From NCBI GenBank assembly GCA_038363925.1, contig JAQQWL010000002.1:2728001-2792000 (forward strand): 64,000 nucleotides of DNA. Direction: 5' to 3'. Source of the DNA: Apiospora phragmitis (Eukaryota; Ascomycota; Sordariomycetes; Amphisphaeriales; Apiosporaceae). Below, piece by piece: positions 46,731 to 59,162 of the stretch; position 1 is the first letter of the stretch; every line of letters begins with the position of its first letter. Position numbers and translations under genes: made by a program. Under the pieces are notes generated by a model. The model was not told where the DNA came from. It made no database searches and was given only the letters and a program-made list of their open reading frames with translations.

Positions 46731-48630
46731 CGTGAATATTTGGTTGTTGGTAAGCTTTGGTGACGATATCAAAGTATTAACCAGAGAGAATTAGTGGGGA
46801 TTGTTGAACCAGCCAAGTCGTCTAAGTCTGATGGGTTTGTATGTGATGAATGTGATGATGTTCATGTTTCTTTCACCTTCCCTCGAGTCCTTGAACTTCA
46901 CTGTCTCCCCCGCGATTGATTATTCCAGAGGCGTCGCTTCCTCCGATTAGAATATTTCCTGTGTTTGGTCATTCCACCTGGAAATGGAAAGCTTAACCTT
47001 GGACTGAACTGGAGTTGCCTGGTTTGCGAGGGTCCTATGTAATAACTTGAACAAATCCACTCGACAATTATTGAGTCCGTTACATCAACTGGGAGGGCTT
47101 GGGATGACTCAACTCTTTGAACCGTATTCAAATTTCGTGCTCTTCTGTTTGACCATCTCCTGTCGCTTTCCAACTCCCCTAAATGCCCTACCCGCCCACA
47201 GCTGCCAATGTGACATGTTTTCGAGTCACAAATTGAAGAATTGATACATCCTTTTGTCAGTCACAAATCCAGCTCATGTCCGGTCTAGAAATTCGGTCTC
47301 GTTGCGAAGAAAACTCCTGAATGAACGAGCTATTGATTGGAGTATATGATTGATATATATAGTTCACTGCGTCAAGCATGGGTTGAAAAGGGTAAAGACC
47401 AAGCTGTTGAAGAACCGGAGCAAAGGGACAGTGAAGATCTTGTAGGATGCCTTAGGTTCTCATCTCCTGGACACCAGCAAATCGTTTAGATTCAGTTGGA
47501 TGACAATTTGTGAAATTCGGTTACGACGAGGTAGACGATGTGAAGCGGAGGGAAGAGGAAAAGCTTACATGACCGAACTTTCTTTTTGGAGTTTAGGCCA
47601 CCCACGTTGTCATACTGCCGCACCATGGGTTTTCTGCATCTATCGCATATCTGCGCAGTTGATGATGGTAATGATATAGCGATTAGGTGGTTATATTGTA
47701 TATTTATTACAATAATACCGGTGCTACTTCATCATCTTCCTATAATACTCAATAGAACAAATTTGCCGGGTTTTGGTTACGATCTAATATTAGTTCACCG
47801 AGAGCAACGATTGCGACTCGGGTTTGTTTGTGACTGCGAAATAAAGAATATCGGCATCTTCATCATACCAAATCATTGGGAAAAGGGTATGCCGCTGTGC
47901 TATGTAGTCGGAGGGGTTTCTTTTCCTTGCCTACCGAAGTGTAGCAAGCTTGGCCGTTTCCTGAATTACCAAGGTATATAAACAGGATGATGGTTTGCGT
48001 AAGTAGATAATATTACCCTATCTAGTTTCTCCCGGCCCTCTGAAACCCAGTAAAGTCGAGGGAGATATATCGAAATACGTAATGCAGGTGTGATTGTGCC
48101 TTCCCCAGCTTGTCTGTCGGGTCGTATTCCGATGCGCCAGTTGTCGCTTCGGGCATCGCAAGAGGGTACGTGCTCGACGTCACGGATGACGTGACACCAA
48201 ACCGCATCACTTCCAGCAGCGGCGATCACTATGCCCGGATTGTTTCGCGCAGACTAGATCATTGTCGAACCATGGGGTTGTTGGCTTACTTCTGGGCTTA
48301 CCTAGCTGAGATCTTAGTTACTTTTGCGGAATGTCGAGTGAATGGGGCAGGATGGCGTGCTTGTCGGAGCCCCTTGCCCATCTCCAAACTTTACCCCAAA
48401 GCCGCCAATCTGGGCCAATCACAGCCACTGATTGACGGATTCCGTGATAGCTCATCAATGAGGCAGTAGATGTGACAATCGGCCGGATGCCGAGAAGTGA
48501 GGGGTGATGGGCAATAAGATATATACCTGGGTGGCCTCGCCTATGCTGACCTCCTGTTGTGTAAGTATACCACCAATCAAATAGATACAGCACAACACAC
48601 TATAATCATTGCTCTCACTTGACACCCAAA
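46731..48630. promoter_or_regulatory. divergent intergenic region, 1.9 kb
   Basis: Lies between the minus-strand repeat-protein gene and the plus-strand dioxygenase gene. The part around 47590-47990 is A+T-rich and open in one frame, but without domain, start context or conserved features. No other element was seen. Confidence 0.5.
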
Positions 48631-49923
48631 ATGGCACCCATTGCTCTTGGAACCGACTCACCCGTTGATCATATCGAACAGCTCAAGGTAGCTGTCAGAC
48701 ACCCAAATCGCAATGTCTTCCCGGATGGACTGAAGACTTCCGGTACGTCTAGCATTGCACCCAGGCTGCAACTCAAGTCTGCGTACTGACAAACCCTCGT
48801 TAGGTCAACACCCACCTTTGTACAACAAACTCTACCCATACAGCTCCTTTCCCAAATCAATTTCAGGTCCGACAGTCTGGAAACCAGAAGACTATTCCGA
48901 CAACCCTGAAAGATGGGTCCATCAGTTCTCCGCAGACGAGATAAGCGAGATCTCACAAGTGGCCGATAACTTCATGTCCTCCAAGGAGTTGTTGACGGGC
49001 ATCACCAAAGAGAACTTCCCCCTTCCCAATCTGGCACCCTCGCTACAAGCCATGCGCCGCGAGATGCTGGACGGGAAGGGTTTCATACTGTACAAGGGGT
49101 TCCCCGTGCAACAATGGGGAAACCACAAGTCGGCGGTGGCCTACATGGGCCTGGGGGCCTACATCGGCTACCCGGTGTCCCAGAACGGCCGCGGACACAT
49201 CCTCGGCCACGTCAAGGACCTGGGCGACGACAGCACGCAGATCGACAAGGTTCGGATCTACCGGACGAACGCGCGGCAGTTCTTCCACGCCGACGACTGC
49301 GACGTCGTCGGCCTGCTCTGCATCGCCAAGTCCGAGTTCGGCGGCGAGTCCGACGTGTCCTCGATCCACCACGTCTGGAACATCTTGCAGGCCGAGCGGC
49401 CCGACGTGGCCGAGCTGCTGACCCAGCCCATCTGGTACGTCGACCGCAAGGGCGAGGTATCGGCGGGTGAGGACCCCTACATCCGGACGTCCGTGTTCTA
49501 CCTCGAGACGCCGGACCCGGCGGACCCGGGCCGCGAGCAGCGCGTCTACTGCAAGTGGGACCCGTACTTCGTCAAGAGCCTGACGCGCTTCTCGGACCGC
49601 GGCATCATCCCGCCCCTCTCGGCGGCGCAGGCCGAGGCGGCGCAGGTGCTCGAGGAGACCTGCCAGCGCGTGCGGCTGCACATGGCGTTTGATGTTGGCA
49701 ACATCCAGTTCGTCTCCAACTCGCACACGCTCCACGCCCGCACGGCGTACCGCGACTTCGGACCCGACAGCGGCAAGCCGCGCCGGCACCTTATGCGGCT
49801 CTGGCTGAGCGTGCCCGAGGACGAGGCGGCTGGCGGCTCCCCTTCTGGGACTCAAACGAGAAGAAACGGGGCGGGATCCAAGTTGATGACACGCCGCCCG
49901 TGGCTAGGCTGGATGCTGATTAA
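48631..49923 (+). CDS. TauD/TfdA-family Fe(II)/2-oxoglutarate-dependent dioxygenase
   Basis: Oxidises an unknown small substrate using Fe(II), O2 and 2-oxoglutarate. Exon 1 is 48631-48742, a 61-nt intron follows (GTACGT, TACTGAC branch, TTAG), and exon 2 starts at 48804. The fold is evident from GKGFILYKGFPVQQW, GAYIGYPVSQNGRG and RTNARQFFHADDCDVVGLLC. The HAD in the last motif is the HxD iron-binding pair. The distal His lies in SNSHTLHARTAYRDF and the 2-oxoglutarate Arg in RRHLMRLWLSV. Just after this the frame changes by one base near 49827-49832. The neighbouring frame continues with LPFWDSNEKKRGGIQVDDTP, a normal C-terminus, to a stop at 49921-49923. With one G restored, the CDS is an exact 411 codons. 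It is similar to fungal proteins auto-annotated as taurine or clavaminate-type oxygenases; substrate not deducible. Confidence 0.9.
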
Positions 49924-50496
49924 AACAAGTCACATTCAGGGACAAAATATGTAAAAAGAGTAAACCAAAGCAGTTGATGATGCGACGCTCCGTGCCGTTG
50001 CGGACTATGATGTTAGAACTTGATGTTAGATTAGCGTTGCGATAAGTTTGGTGTGCAATGCTCAGTTGAACATATGAAATATATATCTCCTGGTACCATT
50101 GGACTGGTTTTGTCTGATTGTGAATTGCTTCAGGTTCGGTTCATGAGTGCGTGAGTATGTAGTGTCTGTAGTGAACGTTTTAGCGGTCACCCCCCACTGT
50201 CAAGGTCCCCTAACCGTATGTAAGTTTCAAGTAGCGTCAGGCCCCCCGGCTCCCGCTTGCGCCCAGCCAGCCAGTTCATGGGACGAACCCACTCTCTCCC
50301 GGCTTGCTTGCGACTTCAAACACCAAACACGCATCATCTATTTTGAAGCCTAATCCAACATCGACATCCGGCATCGCTCCTTAACGCTACCATCTCCAGT
50401 CTCTTTAATAGCGCTGCCCGAGACACTTGGCATGGTATAGATAACCCAATACCCTATTGCCGCGTTGGCATCGATTGGTTCCTGCCATTCGACACG
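49924..50496. other. intergenic, about 0.6 kb
   Basis: Between the dioxygenase and sec6, both on the plus strand; it holds a 3' UTR and the sec6 promoter. No coding frame was seen. Confidence 0.55.
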
Positions 50497-52735
50497 ATGG
50501 ACGCTCCACCCGTCAAGCTCGCGGACCTTCTCCGACATCCTGACGATCTCGACAAGCTGCCGGCGCTGAAGCTGGAGTTCACGCGGAAGAAGAATGTCAT
50601 CGATTCGCAGCTCCGGGGCAGTCTACGCGACCAGCTCGAAACCATCCAGACTGGTATGAATGGCCTGACCGACGGCCAAAAGACGGTGCAGGCCATTAAG
50701 GAGGAGATGACCAAGATCGACAGGCTGTGCTCCGAGTCCCAGATCATGATCAAGGATTTCAACAACATCAACCTCGTCTCCCAGGCCCACCGGAACTTCC
50801 AAGCCGTCGAGGCCATGCGCAAGAACCTCGAGATGTTCAACGAGCGGCTCAACGTCGTCGAGAACATGCTGCAGGAGGACCACCAAGATCCGGAGACCAT
50901 GCCCAATCTGCTTGCCGTCCACTACGAGCTAACCCAGCTCCGGAATATCCGCGACGACGCCATAGAGCAAATACAGCGCGCCGACGACCCGGGCCTACAG
51001 TCTACCTTGGAGGACTACTTCTCGAGGCTCGACGATGCAATCGACATGTTCGACGAGCACATTGGCATGGTCTCGGTCAGTCTTATCAACCTGCTCATCG
51101 AGGACAACAACAGTCTGGTGGTACGGTTGGCCCTGATTGTGGAAGCCGAGGAGAAGAGCGACCAGAGAGTGGAAGCCTTGCAGGAAGCTCTGAAAGACCA
51201 CAAAGAAATGGCCACCCGGTTCCAGAGCATCACAGATGGCGCCAAAACGGTACGAGGTTACAAGGGCAAATTTATCCAAGCTATCAAAATCAGCTGTCAG
51301 GATCAGTTTGACGAGATTAGAGAGGATTTCCTGGGCGACCCCGAGGGGCTGCCAAAATTAATGAAGTGGTACTTCAACGACCTCAATGCTGTTAAGCAGG
51401 GCATGGTCTCCTTGATGCCAAAGAAATGGAGGATTCTCCAGACGTATGGAAATATTTATCACGAGCTCATGCACGATTTTCTCGTGGGCGTCATCGATGA
51501 CCCGGAGGCTAGTTCGGCGAACACTCTAGCCATCATCAATTGGCCCGAGCAGTATTACAAGAAGATGAAAAAGCTGGGGTTTGCCGAGACCGACCTGAAA
51601 CCCCATGTCATAGACAACCGTGAACAGGAGCTCGTGCGAGGCTTCCGCGATCTCATCATCAAATTCCTCGATGAATGGATTGATAGAATCTTTGCCCAGG
51701 AGACGAAAGATTTCGCGAATCGCAACACAGAGGGCTCGAATTTGGATAGTGATGAATACGGATACTTTCCGCACCAGAAATCTGGTGGACATGTGGCGCA
51801 TGCTACGGGAACAAGTAGACGCAGCAGGAAATTCGAACCGAGCGGACGTAGCGGAAGGAGTGATAGACGCCATGTTCATCCGCCTGCGCGGCCGCCAGCA
51901 GTCCTTCCAGAAGATGCTCGAGGAAGAATCTCTCAAGTACGAACAGGGCAAGGTCCCGGAGCTGGAGGGTCTGACGCCGCTGCAAGACTGGCTTGTTGCT
52001 ACCGCCAACGACCAGATCGCGTGTATCGACGACCAAGAGGAGGATGGCCGCTTTGCCTATCTCACGAGCTTCAAGCAGAAGTTCGAGCCCATCGTGACGC
52101 CCCAATATATGGAGCGCGCGGACGCCGAGATCGAGCTGCTCCGGGACGGCTACGTCGACTTCAGTACGTGGTGCATCACCAAGTTCGTCGCGCTGGTCAT
52201 GGCCGTGGACTTCAAGGACGCGCTGCCCGTCTTCTTCACGCCGGGCTGGTACACGAGCGCGACGATGAAGCAGATAGTCAACACGTTCGAGGACTACCTG
52301 GCCGACTACAAGCCGGTGCTGCACTTCTCGCTCTTCGACATCTTCACCGAGGTCTTCGCCGAGGAACTGCTGGTGCGCTACCTGACGAGCGTGCGCAACA
52401 AGGGGGCCAAGTTCCGGCGCACCGACCCCTTCCAGGACAAGATCTTCAACGACATCTCGACGGCGTTCGAGTTCTTCGGCAGCCTGGCCAACCCGGACGT
52501 CGGCAGCTCGGTCAAGCAGACGTGGCGCGTGCTCGAGCTCTTCACGGACCTCATCATGGCGGACAAGGAGGCCATCGCCGACGTCTTCGAGCGTTTCAAG
52601 ACGGCCTACTGGGACCTCCAGCTCAGCTGGGTCGAGGCCGTGCTGCGGTCCCGCGACGACTTTGAGCGGAGCATGCTGAACTCGGTCAAGGCGCGGGCGG
52701 CGCAGATGGATGTTGTGAGGGGGCGGAATCTATAA
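50497..52735 (+). CDS. sec6: exocyst complex component Sec6
   Basis: Subunit of the octameric exocyst that tethers secretory vesicles to growth sites at the plasma membrane. The product is about 745 residues, the usual size. The N-terminal coiled region (LRDQLETIQTGMNGL ... ESQIMIKDFNNIN) is followed by family stretches such as MPKKWRILQTYGNIYHELM and, C-terminally, FKDALPVFFTPGWYTS and LFDIFTEVFAEELLVRYL. No introns were seen. The frame changes once: at the CC of 51769-51770, DEYGYF is followed one base later by RTRNLVDMWRML. Removing one C gives an exact 746-codon frame. Without this correction the last 320 residues would be lost. The start MDAPPVKLADLLRHPDDLD matches the family start. Confidence 0.94.
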
Positions 52736-52893
52736 TGAGTAGAGTGAAGTAGAATACGAATATACCACCATGCATGATCACTATAAAGGCATCTCACTAC
52801 TACTCATTGATGGTTACTGTAAATTAACCATTGAAGGTACTGTTCCCAGAATCGCGAGTTTATTCTGCATATATATACAGTAAAAATTCGGGC

Positions 52894-54427
52894 TCATATT
52901 ACCAACGTAACCATGAATCTCTTGGGAACAAGCAACGAGTACTCCGCAGACGGGGATCTGCTCTTTTCTGTGGTTTGCGTTGCAGTGGAAGAAGCCCTGG
53001 TCAGATTGTTTTCGTTGTTCGTCAACCAGATCTCCGGACTGCTGCTATTACTACCGCCCCCCCTCGATGACGACCCGCACGTCGAGGTCGACATGTCCAT
53101 TGTTGATCATCTGCACGCCGACGGCCCGGCTGTCACCATCGACGCCCTCGTCCAGGGAGAAGGCGCTGGTTCCCAAGAACCCCCGATCCGTCCCCGCATC
53201 GACCCGGACCGCGCCCGGCCGCACAAAGCGGGAGAACTGCGAGAAGGCCCAGAAGCGGCCCGAAACGCTGTACGTTACGTCGCTGCTGTTGCCACTCTGC
53301 TGCATCGGCAGCTGGATGAGCGCCGAGTTCGTCGGCGTCGGCTCGGCGCCGATCCAATACAGCCAGGCCGAGACGTTCCCGAGGACCAGGGACTCCTGGA
53401 TCTTGTTGGCCCAGCCGATGCCCTCGCCCGCCTTACCGAGGTCGTCCCAGGCCGGGTTCCAGCGGCCGTCCAGGTCCGCCCACTCGGTCTGCCAGACTTT
53501 TTGGGTGGTCCGGAGCGGCCTGTTGGCGTCGGCCGAGTAAGCATGCGCCGAGTAGACGTCGAAGAGGGCGGCATCAGCGTCCTGCTCGGGCTCTGGGGCA
53601 GTACTAGTCTGGAGCTCGGCGAGGATGGCCGCCCCCTGGGTCCAGCCCGTCGCCTCGCAGCAGACGAGCCTCACGTGGCCAAAGCCCTCGTCCCGCATGG
53701 TCCGACGCAGGATCCGGGCGAACTCTGCGGCCTGGAACCCGTCAGACAGCATGGACGCGTACGTCTGGTTCAGGTCCGGCTCGTTAAGCCAGCCCAGGTG
53801 CGTGATGTTAATACCCTCCCGCTCGCGGTAGAAGCGGAGGTACTGGACCAGGTAGCGCGCATACGCTTCCATCCAGTCGCCACTGTCACAGCTCGGACTG
53901 CTCGATAACGACGATAACGAGCCGCAGGCGTAGCCCCCGTTGGAGTCGTTCCCGCTCGCCTTCATGTAGCCCGGCGCCGACCAAGCGTCGGCGTAGACGT
54001 GCGCGAGCCCGCCGTACGCGCGCGCCGCCTTGGTCAGCCAGACCTGGCCCGCGTCGTCCCCGTCCCACGCATAGTCCGGCGCGGCGCTGGGAGACCCCGG
54101 CGACGTCGGCGCGATGGACTTCATGAAGTCCCGGTCGTACGAGGCGGACGAGCCGATGCCGTTGCGCAGGATTGTGGCGCCCGCGCCGGCCGCGCGGTCG
54201 AACAGCAGGTCCAGGACCGCCCGCTGCTGCGCCGGCGCCAGGCCGCGCTTGCCGTGCAGCCAGGCGGCGCGTTGGAAGGCTTGCGAGAAGCCGAAGCCGT
54301 CGATGGTCTGGTGCCGCTGGTTCAGGTTCACCTTTACCTGGGCTGTGAGCCTGGCGGGCACATCAAGGGCGGCGATGGCGTGTAAGTGACCAACGAGCAG
54401 GACCGTGTTAACATTGATAGCAAGCAT
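52894..54427 (-). CDS. secreted glycoside hydrolase family 30
   Basis: Extracellular beta-glycosidase of the GH30 clan, perhaps a fungal endo-xylanase or glucanase. A hydrophobic signal-like N-terminus (about residues 1-20) precedes the catalytic domain: QTIDGFGFSQAFQRAAW, SAPGYMKASGNDSNGGYACG, then GWLNEPDLN with the acid/base Glu. VWQTEWADL carries the nucleophile Glu. A beta-sandwich follows. The frame breaks at a C7 run (53057-53063, G7 on the coding strand) after VRVVIEGGG. The next frame continues with EIWLTNNENNLTRA and a terminal VPKRFMVTLVI, a typical GH30 C-terminus, to the stop at 52894. Removing one base gives an exact 511 codons. Four potential N-glycosylation sites occur. Subfamily and substrate cannot be fixed by eye. 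Confidence 0.92.
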
Positions 54428-54824
54428 GGTATACGAATCTCCAGAAGGATCTGGAATTTCGTCTCAAACTCTCTTCTTCTTTCCTTTTACGGAAATTGTC
54501 AGTTCGTGTTACGGCGCGCCACAAGGCAAACTTATATAGGTAGCATTGCGGCAGTATTTTGACATTAGCCTAAATCTGTTGTTGGGGTATATCGGGCAGC
54601 ACATTCACCAAGTTCATTCTCCCAATAACAGTCTCTTCAGCGCATAAGAGCACCATAGCTGCTCGCATTCAAGAGCTAAGTCGCAAAGCCGCATCTTCAA
54701 ATAAACGTTGAAATTGAATATTGCCGAAACCCCTGTTTAAGGAGTTGAAATTTGCGCTCAAGACTCCATTGGAGCCCTTCTCGAGGAATTTAAGCCAAGG
54801 GCCACCACGCCGGTTAATAAAAGC
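54428..54824. other. intergenic, about 0.4 kb
   Basis: Between the GH30 start and the 3' end of the next minus-strand gene; it holds the GH30 promoter. No coding frame was seen. Confidence 0.55.
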
Positions 54825-57644
54825 TCAATGGGCGTCTCTGTGACTATGCTGTCGTTTGCTCATCTCTGACGCCATCTCAATCGTGGTACAGGTACCATCT
54901 ATTGCCAGGCTATCGATGCCTTTCAGGGGCGGCGCTGGATCAGCCATGCTATCCTGATCAATCGCTGTTGTTGTCAATGTGATTGGAAAACGGCTGAGAG
55001 GCAAAATGGGTTGATCGTCTTTTGCTATCGTGGCAGCATTACGTTGAATACTTGCCAGTTTATCTCTGATCCACTCCAGGACACGGGAGCACCATCTCCA
55101 ATTCTTCAAAGCGCCCAATGCTAGGATGGCGAGGACCACCGTAACGAGAAGAACGAGAAATACGACAAGAGGAGTCGTCTGTGTGCTGCATAGAGAAGCC
55201 GCGACAAGAACCGACAGGAACATCTACAGATACAGTCAGTCGTTTAGTACAAGAACTGGGTGATGGGTGATGAATACAAAGTTAACCCAAGTCAGCACCC
55301 GGACATCTTCGGACATAGGCTGCTGAGCTTGCGCTGTTCTCTGTTGTGCCTGTGCTGTTCTTTCAGCCTGTCCAGCCAGGAAAGTATGAAACTGGGTCGC
55401 AAGTTAGCCCTCGCGTAATTAAGTAGAGCTGAAGCTCGGGGAAAAGAATGAACTCACGTCGCGATTGTGTTGCTCATACTCCTGCATACAACCCTTTTCG
55501 AAAACTTCCACCTGGTGATGCAGTTCATCGTGTAAGCATTCCAGCCCACTGACCAACTCTTCAATGCTGTGCAGTGTTCGAATAGCCTCAGGCCCAACAT
55601 TGGCGAGGGAACTTTGCTGGTACAGGTGTTTGGTATCTTTCAAGACGAACGACTGCCATGATTTTACTGTCTTCTCCAGAAGTCGCTTCAGTCTGATGAG
55701 TAGACTTCTAGTTTTGATGTTCCACTGATGGACTTGGGTAAGCTTATCCTGCCGTTCATCCATCGCTTTCAACAACATGTCGGTGTTGGTAGTATCTGGT
55801 CGGAACGGCTGGAATGCAACCTGACATCGGGCCTGCTGGCGGTGAGACGGTCAGCGTTGCGGTTTTAAGTAAGCAAGGCACGGATGGCCGGCCGAGAACA
55901 ACAAGTAATGCCTCTTCAAAATGAATCCGTTCAATAGCACAGACCAATAGGGATATTCATCGCCTATCAACAGGTCTCTGCATTTTACTATTCTCTAGCA
56001 TGTGCTTGAAACAACTTACCCCAACTTGCATCATTTCCAGTACCTCATTGATTGCCTTCCCCCATTTATCTCTGACCCGGACCATTCTGGCGTGAAGGAC
56101 ACGAAGGAAGTAATGCCTCGGACAAGCAACCGGCTTGTTTGAATCCTCTCGGGCGAACGTGAGAGGGTCGCCTGCGATTTCAGATTCCGATACTTTTGAC
56201 TCCTCGAAAAACCGTGTGGCAGACTCTCTGCAGTCCGGCTCGTCAAAGTACGTGTCGAATAAGCCGTATGCTGTCCACCTGGCAAAATCCCACCCATGGA
56301 TAAAGCAGGAGGACGTGGCTTCGCAGAGGACATGGGCTTCAGTACTACTTCCACTTCGGTCATTGGAAGCCGAGTCGAAGGTCAAGAACGACAAGTCCGT
56401 GTATTTGGAACGGGTTTCCGAGGGTCCCTTTGCATCATCGACCGATGAGACGGTGCGAAAAACAAGAAAGGGCAATTGAAATAGCATGTTGAAAACAGCA
56501 ATGCCCTCTGGCTAATAGAATGATAGCGATTAGCGTCGCTCGCCTCTCCTCAAGAACGCAAGACTCACAGGAACACGGATGAGAAACCGTGGTTCGTTTG
56601 ACAAGCGGTCTGCCATGAATTCGAGAAGAGGCATGGCCTGAGGTTCAGAAGCCTTTGCGGCAAGCACGGAGAGACTGTGCGCATCCGGGTCTGTCAGATA
56701 ACTACATCGAAAGTCAGTAAAGATGATTAGACTATCCAATATGACACCTACATGATGCGCTGGTCAGCCCAAACCCTACGCGGGACTGGTAGAGCATTTG
56801 ATGTATCACTTTCACCCTCCTCGATAGCTAATGGGGCTGTGACAACACCGAATCTCTTCGATCAAGTTAGTTAGCATATATCCAAAGGCGTAATCACTAC
56901 CTCACAAGAGATCATTGAACCAACTCACCGGTGCGCTGAGTACCTTGTACAATCCGCCAGATGTAAGTGGGCCATTGCTTCTTCGCCCAGAACCATCTCC
57001 ATCGAAAACCAATGCGACCGGCTCTTCCTTATCGAGAAAATTCGACTTAAGCGTTTCCAACTTGAGACCTGCACATAGCTTTTGCAGTGGCTTCATTCCG
57101 TACGCCCATCTATCAGAGGCCACCTCGTACGCCCTAGATAGAACACTCATGATATCTTCGTCCTCGGTTGGGTTTCTTTCGGCCTCAGCCTCAAATAACG
57201 AGCGGTTCTCTACGTGCAGGGGGATTGATCGCCTACAGAGAAATTCATCTTTCCATCTGTACAGCATGGGTTGGAGAGTCTCAATCATCCCACCTCCTGG
57301 ATCCATCAACGCCTTGGAGCGTTGGTTTGCTCTCATCGTGCTACATCATGATCAGAGTTCGATGAACTGAGACGGAAAAAGGGAAACGCACTTTATGGTG
57401 TCTGTGATAACCAGTGATATCAATGTAGCAAATGACCCCTTGTATAGCAAGCCGTGAATTGTATAGATCGAGAACCAGAAGAACCAGAACGGATGTCTAT
57501 TTACTGAAACTGAAAACCGGGCTGTAGGCAGGTGATGTCTACCAGTTTTACAATAATGGGAAAGGACGAATAGATGAACATCTGTTGTAACCACCCGAAT
57601 GCCAATCCCGCCTGATGAAAGAGTTGGAGCGCTTTGAGGTTCAT
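54825..57644 (-). CDS. multi-exon fungal membrane protein of unknown function
   Basis: Not named. Supported exons are: ends at 57392; 57340-56929; 56855-56752; 56701-56569; 56511-56020; 55832-55458; 55391-55278; 55223-54825. Their phases join consistently, and introns begin GTGCGT, GTGAGT, GTAGGT, GTGAGT, GTAAGT, GTGAGT and GTATTC. A short exon ending at 55882 (ALLVVLGRPS, donor GTGCCT) fits before 55832, but its start is unresolved and may hide a one-base error. The N-terminal region holds hydrophobic segments (FWFFWFSIYTIHGLLY, FATLISLVI); the first exon may start at ATG 57644 (MNLKALQLFHQ), but its frame does not join cleanly. The middle has FGWDFARWTAYGLFDTYF-like sequence. A helical region (KTRSLLIRLKRLLEK) precedes VLTWVNFMFLSVLVAASLC and LVVFLVLLVTVVLAILAL, two closely spaced C-terminal helices reminiscent of CorA-like fungal proteins. 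The GMN motif of true CorA channels is absent. Confidence 0.65.
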
Positions 57645-59162
57645 GTATTCCGCCGTACGTGTATAGAGTAACAAGGATCTTCTTACTTATGGCGAGTGAT
57701 GAGTATTATTCGAGGTTTATCTGGTTGAAATCTTCTGCACCTCGCAATATGCGCAGCGAGGAACGCCGCAGTAGGTGCAGTCTTGTGTTGAAATACCAAT
57801 TCGATTCTGTCCACAGGAGCACTTCAACAGTGTTAGCAAGTGGAAAGAGCATAGGACTCTACAGTCTGCTGACACAGCTCCAGACCCATACAAATTTCCG
57901 TCTTGGTGGTACACTTGTTATTGGGAGACAGTCGAGGGAGGGCGGAGGTAGGCTGTAAATAGGGACTTGCAGCTCCAAAATGTGCTTGACATTGGTGTCG
58001 GTGAGCAAAGTCTCCCAAGAGAGGCGTCATGGACGCCTCCAGCGTCCGGCGTTGGCGATTCGTCCATCGCCGGAGCGTCCAATGGCAAGAAGTACGAGTA
58101 GACATGGTCGGGCTGCAACTGCCTCAAAGCATGTAATCCAATTGCTACACATGAGGCTTTCGGCTCGGTGCCGCATGGAAACCAAAACACGTCACGCGTA
58201 GTAGTACGCTTGGGCTTGGTATCACAAGCATACTTGCAGGTCTTCATCTCCAATGGAAAATGGACCAATGTATCTCATGTGATTCCTTGCACCACTTCGT
58301 GTTGCCTCCTTGCAAATCTACACAGTCTCGTCATCGTCGGTGCAAAATCTGCAGCTGCACGCGGAAATTGGTGTTTTGGCCCCGGAACGCCACAGTGGCT
58401 TCTCAGTGATAACAGCCACTGAGTGAGACTCTGGACTCCCCGCGCATCCCAACTCAGTACCAGACGCCATCGTGAAACCAAAGCAATCGTGTTGACTTGT
58501 TTTCGTTGTTCACAAGGTTGGGTTTGAGTGTATGGGAGATGTCCCATACGCATCACCTGTTGCGGTTCCACCGTTGTCACTAATGGTAAAATGACAACAT
58601 ATGCATCACCCTTATTGCAGCGTATCGAAGTGAAGCGCTTAGATCCCGTGACCCAGCGCCGCTGCCTAGGAGACTGGCAGCACACAATGGGCTACCAATG
58701 ACGAGATGTAGTCAGGGCATATTGGCATATAGAATCAGCTCTACCATCTCAGATAAGCGATACCTAACGAGCGATTTGTGATACCACGCCGGGCGTCATG
58801 GTGATTTGGCACAGAGGCAATAACAAGTGAGCAAGTAAGAGGACGACACGACCCCGCTGTCAATGATCTCGAAGTAACCATTTGACTGGAAGAAACAGGG
58901 CGGGGAGAAGAGCGTTGGGCAGCTATTTGCGGCTGTACGACTTATGCGGCTGCCGACATTAGTGAAATACTTGAAGGATAAGACGGGAGAGATAGCCAAG
59001 ATAGGAATAGCCAAGGCAGAGACGACAGACCATGATGGTGTCTCAGAGGCATTACCTGCAGAAACGGCTGGCTAGAAGTGATGGGATAACTCTGGAGACG
59101 CCTTATACACTGAACATGTAGAAGCTAAACATTCATCATATGTAAGGCAGCCAGGCAACCAG
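57645..59162. other. gene-poor stretch with possible unresolved minus-strand exons
   Basis: No complete gene could be built. Two minus-strand stretches may be exons. One at about 57720-57815 encodes a compact Cys cluster (CSCGQ, CTYCGVPRCAYC). The other at about 58796-59020 begins with a hydrophobic stretch (ALAIPILAISPVLSF). Neither joins to a start codon by convincing splice sites. Confidence 0.35.

Noticed and set aside
47586..47981. 131-codon open frame in A+T-rich intergenic DNA
   Set aside because: No domain, splice pattern or composition like coding sequence; open by chance in A+T-rich DNA.
49043..49855. Long minus-strand open frame opposite the dioxygenase
   Set aside because: Antisense shadow of a G+C-rich exon with clear iron-binding motifs on the plus strand.
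52913..53908. Long plus-strand open frame opposite the GH30 gene
   Set aside because: Antisense shadow; the minus strand encodes both catalytic glutamates and the C-terminal sandwich.
43514..54427. Secondary-metabolite or catabolic cluster including the TauD-type oxygenase and GH30
   Set aside because: The neighbours are housekeeping genes (alg2, sec6) and no synthase, transporter or pathway regulator is present.
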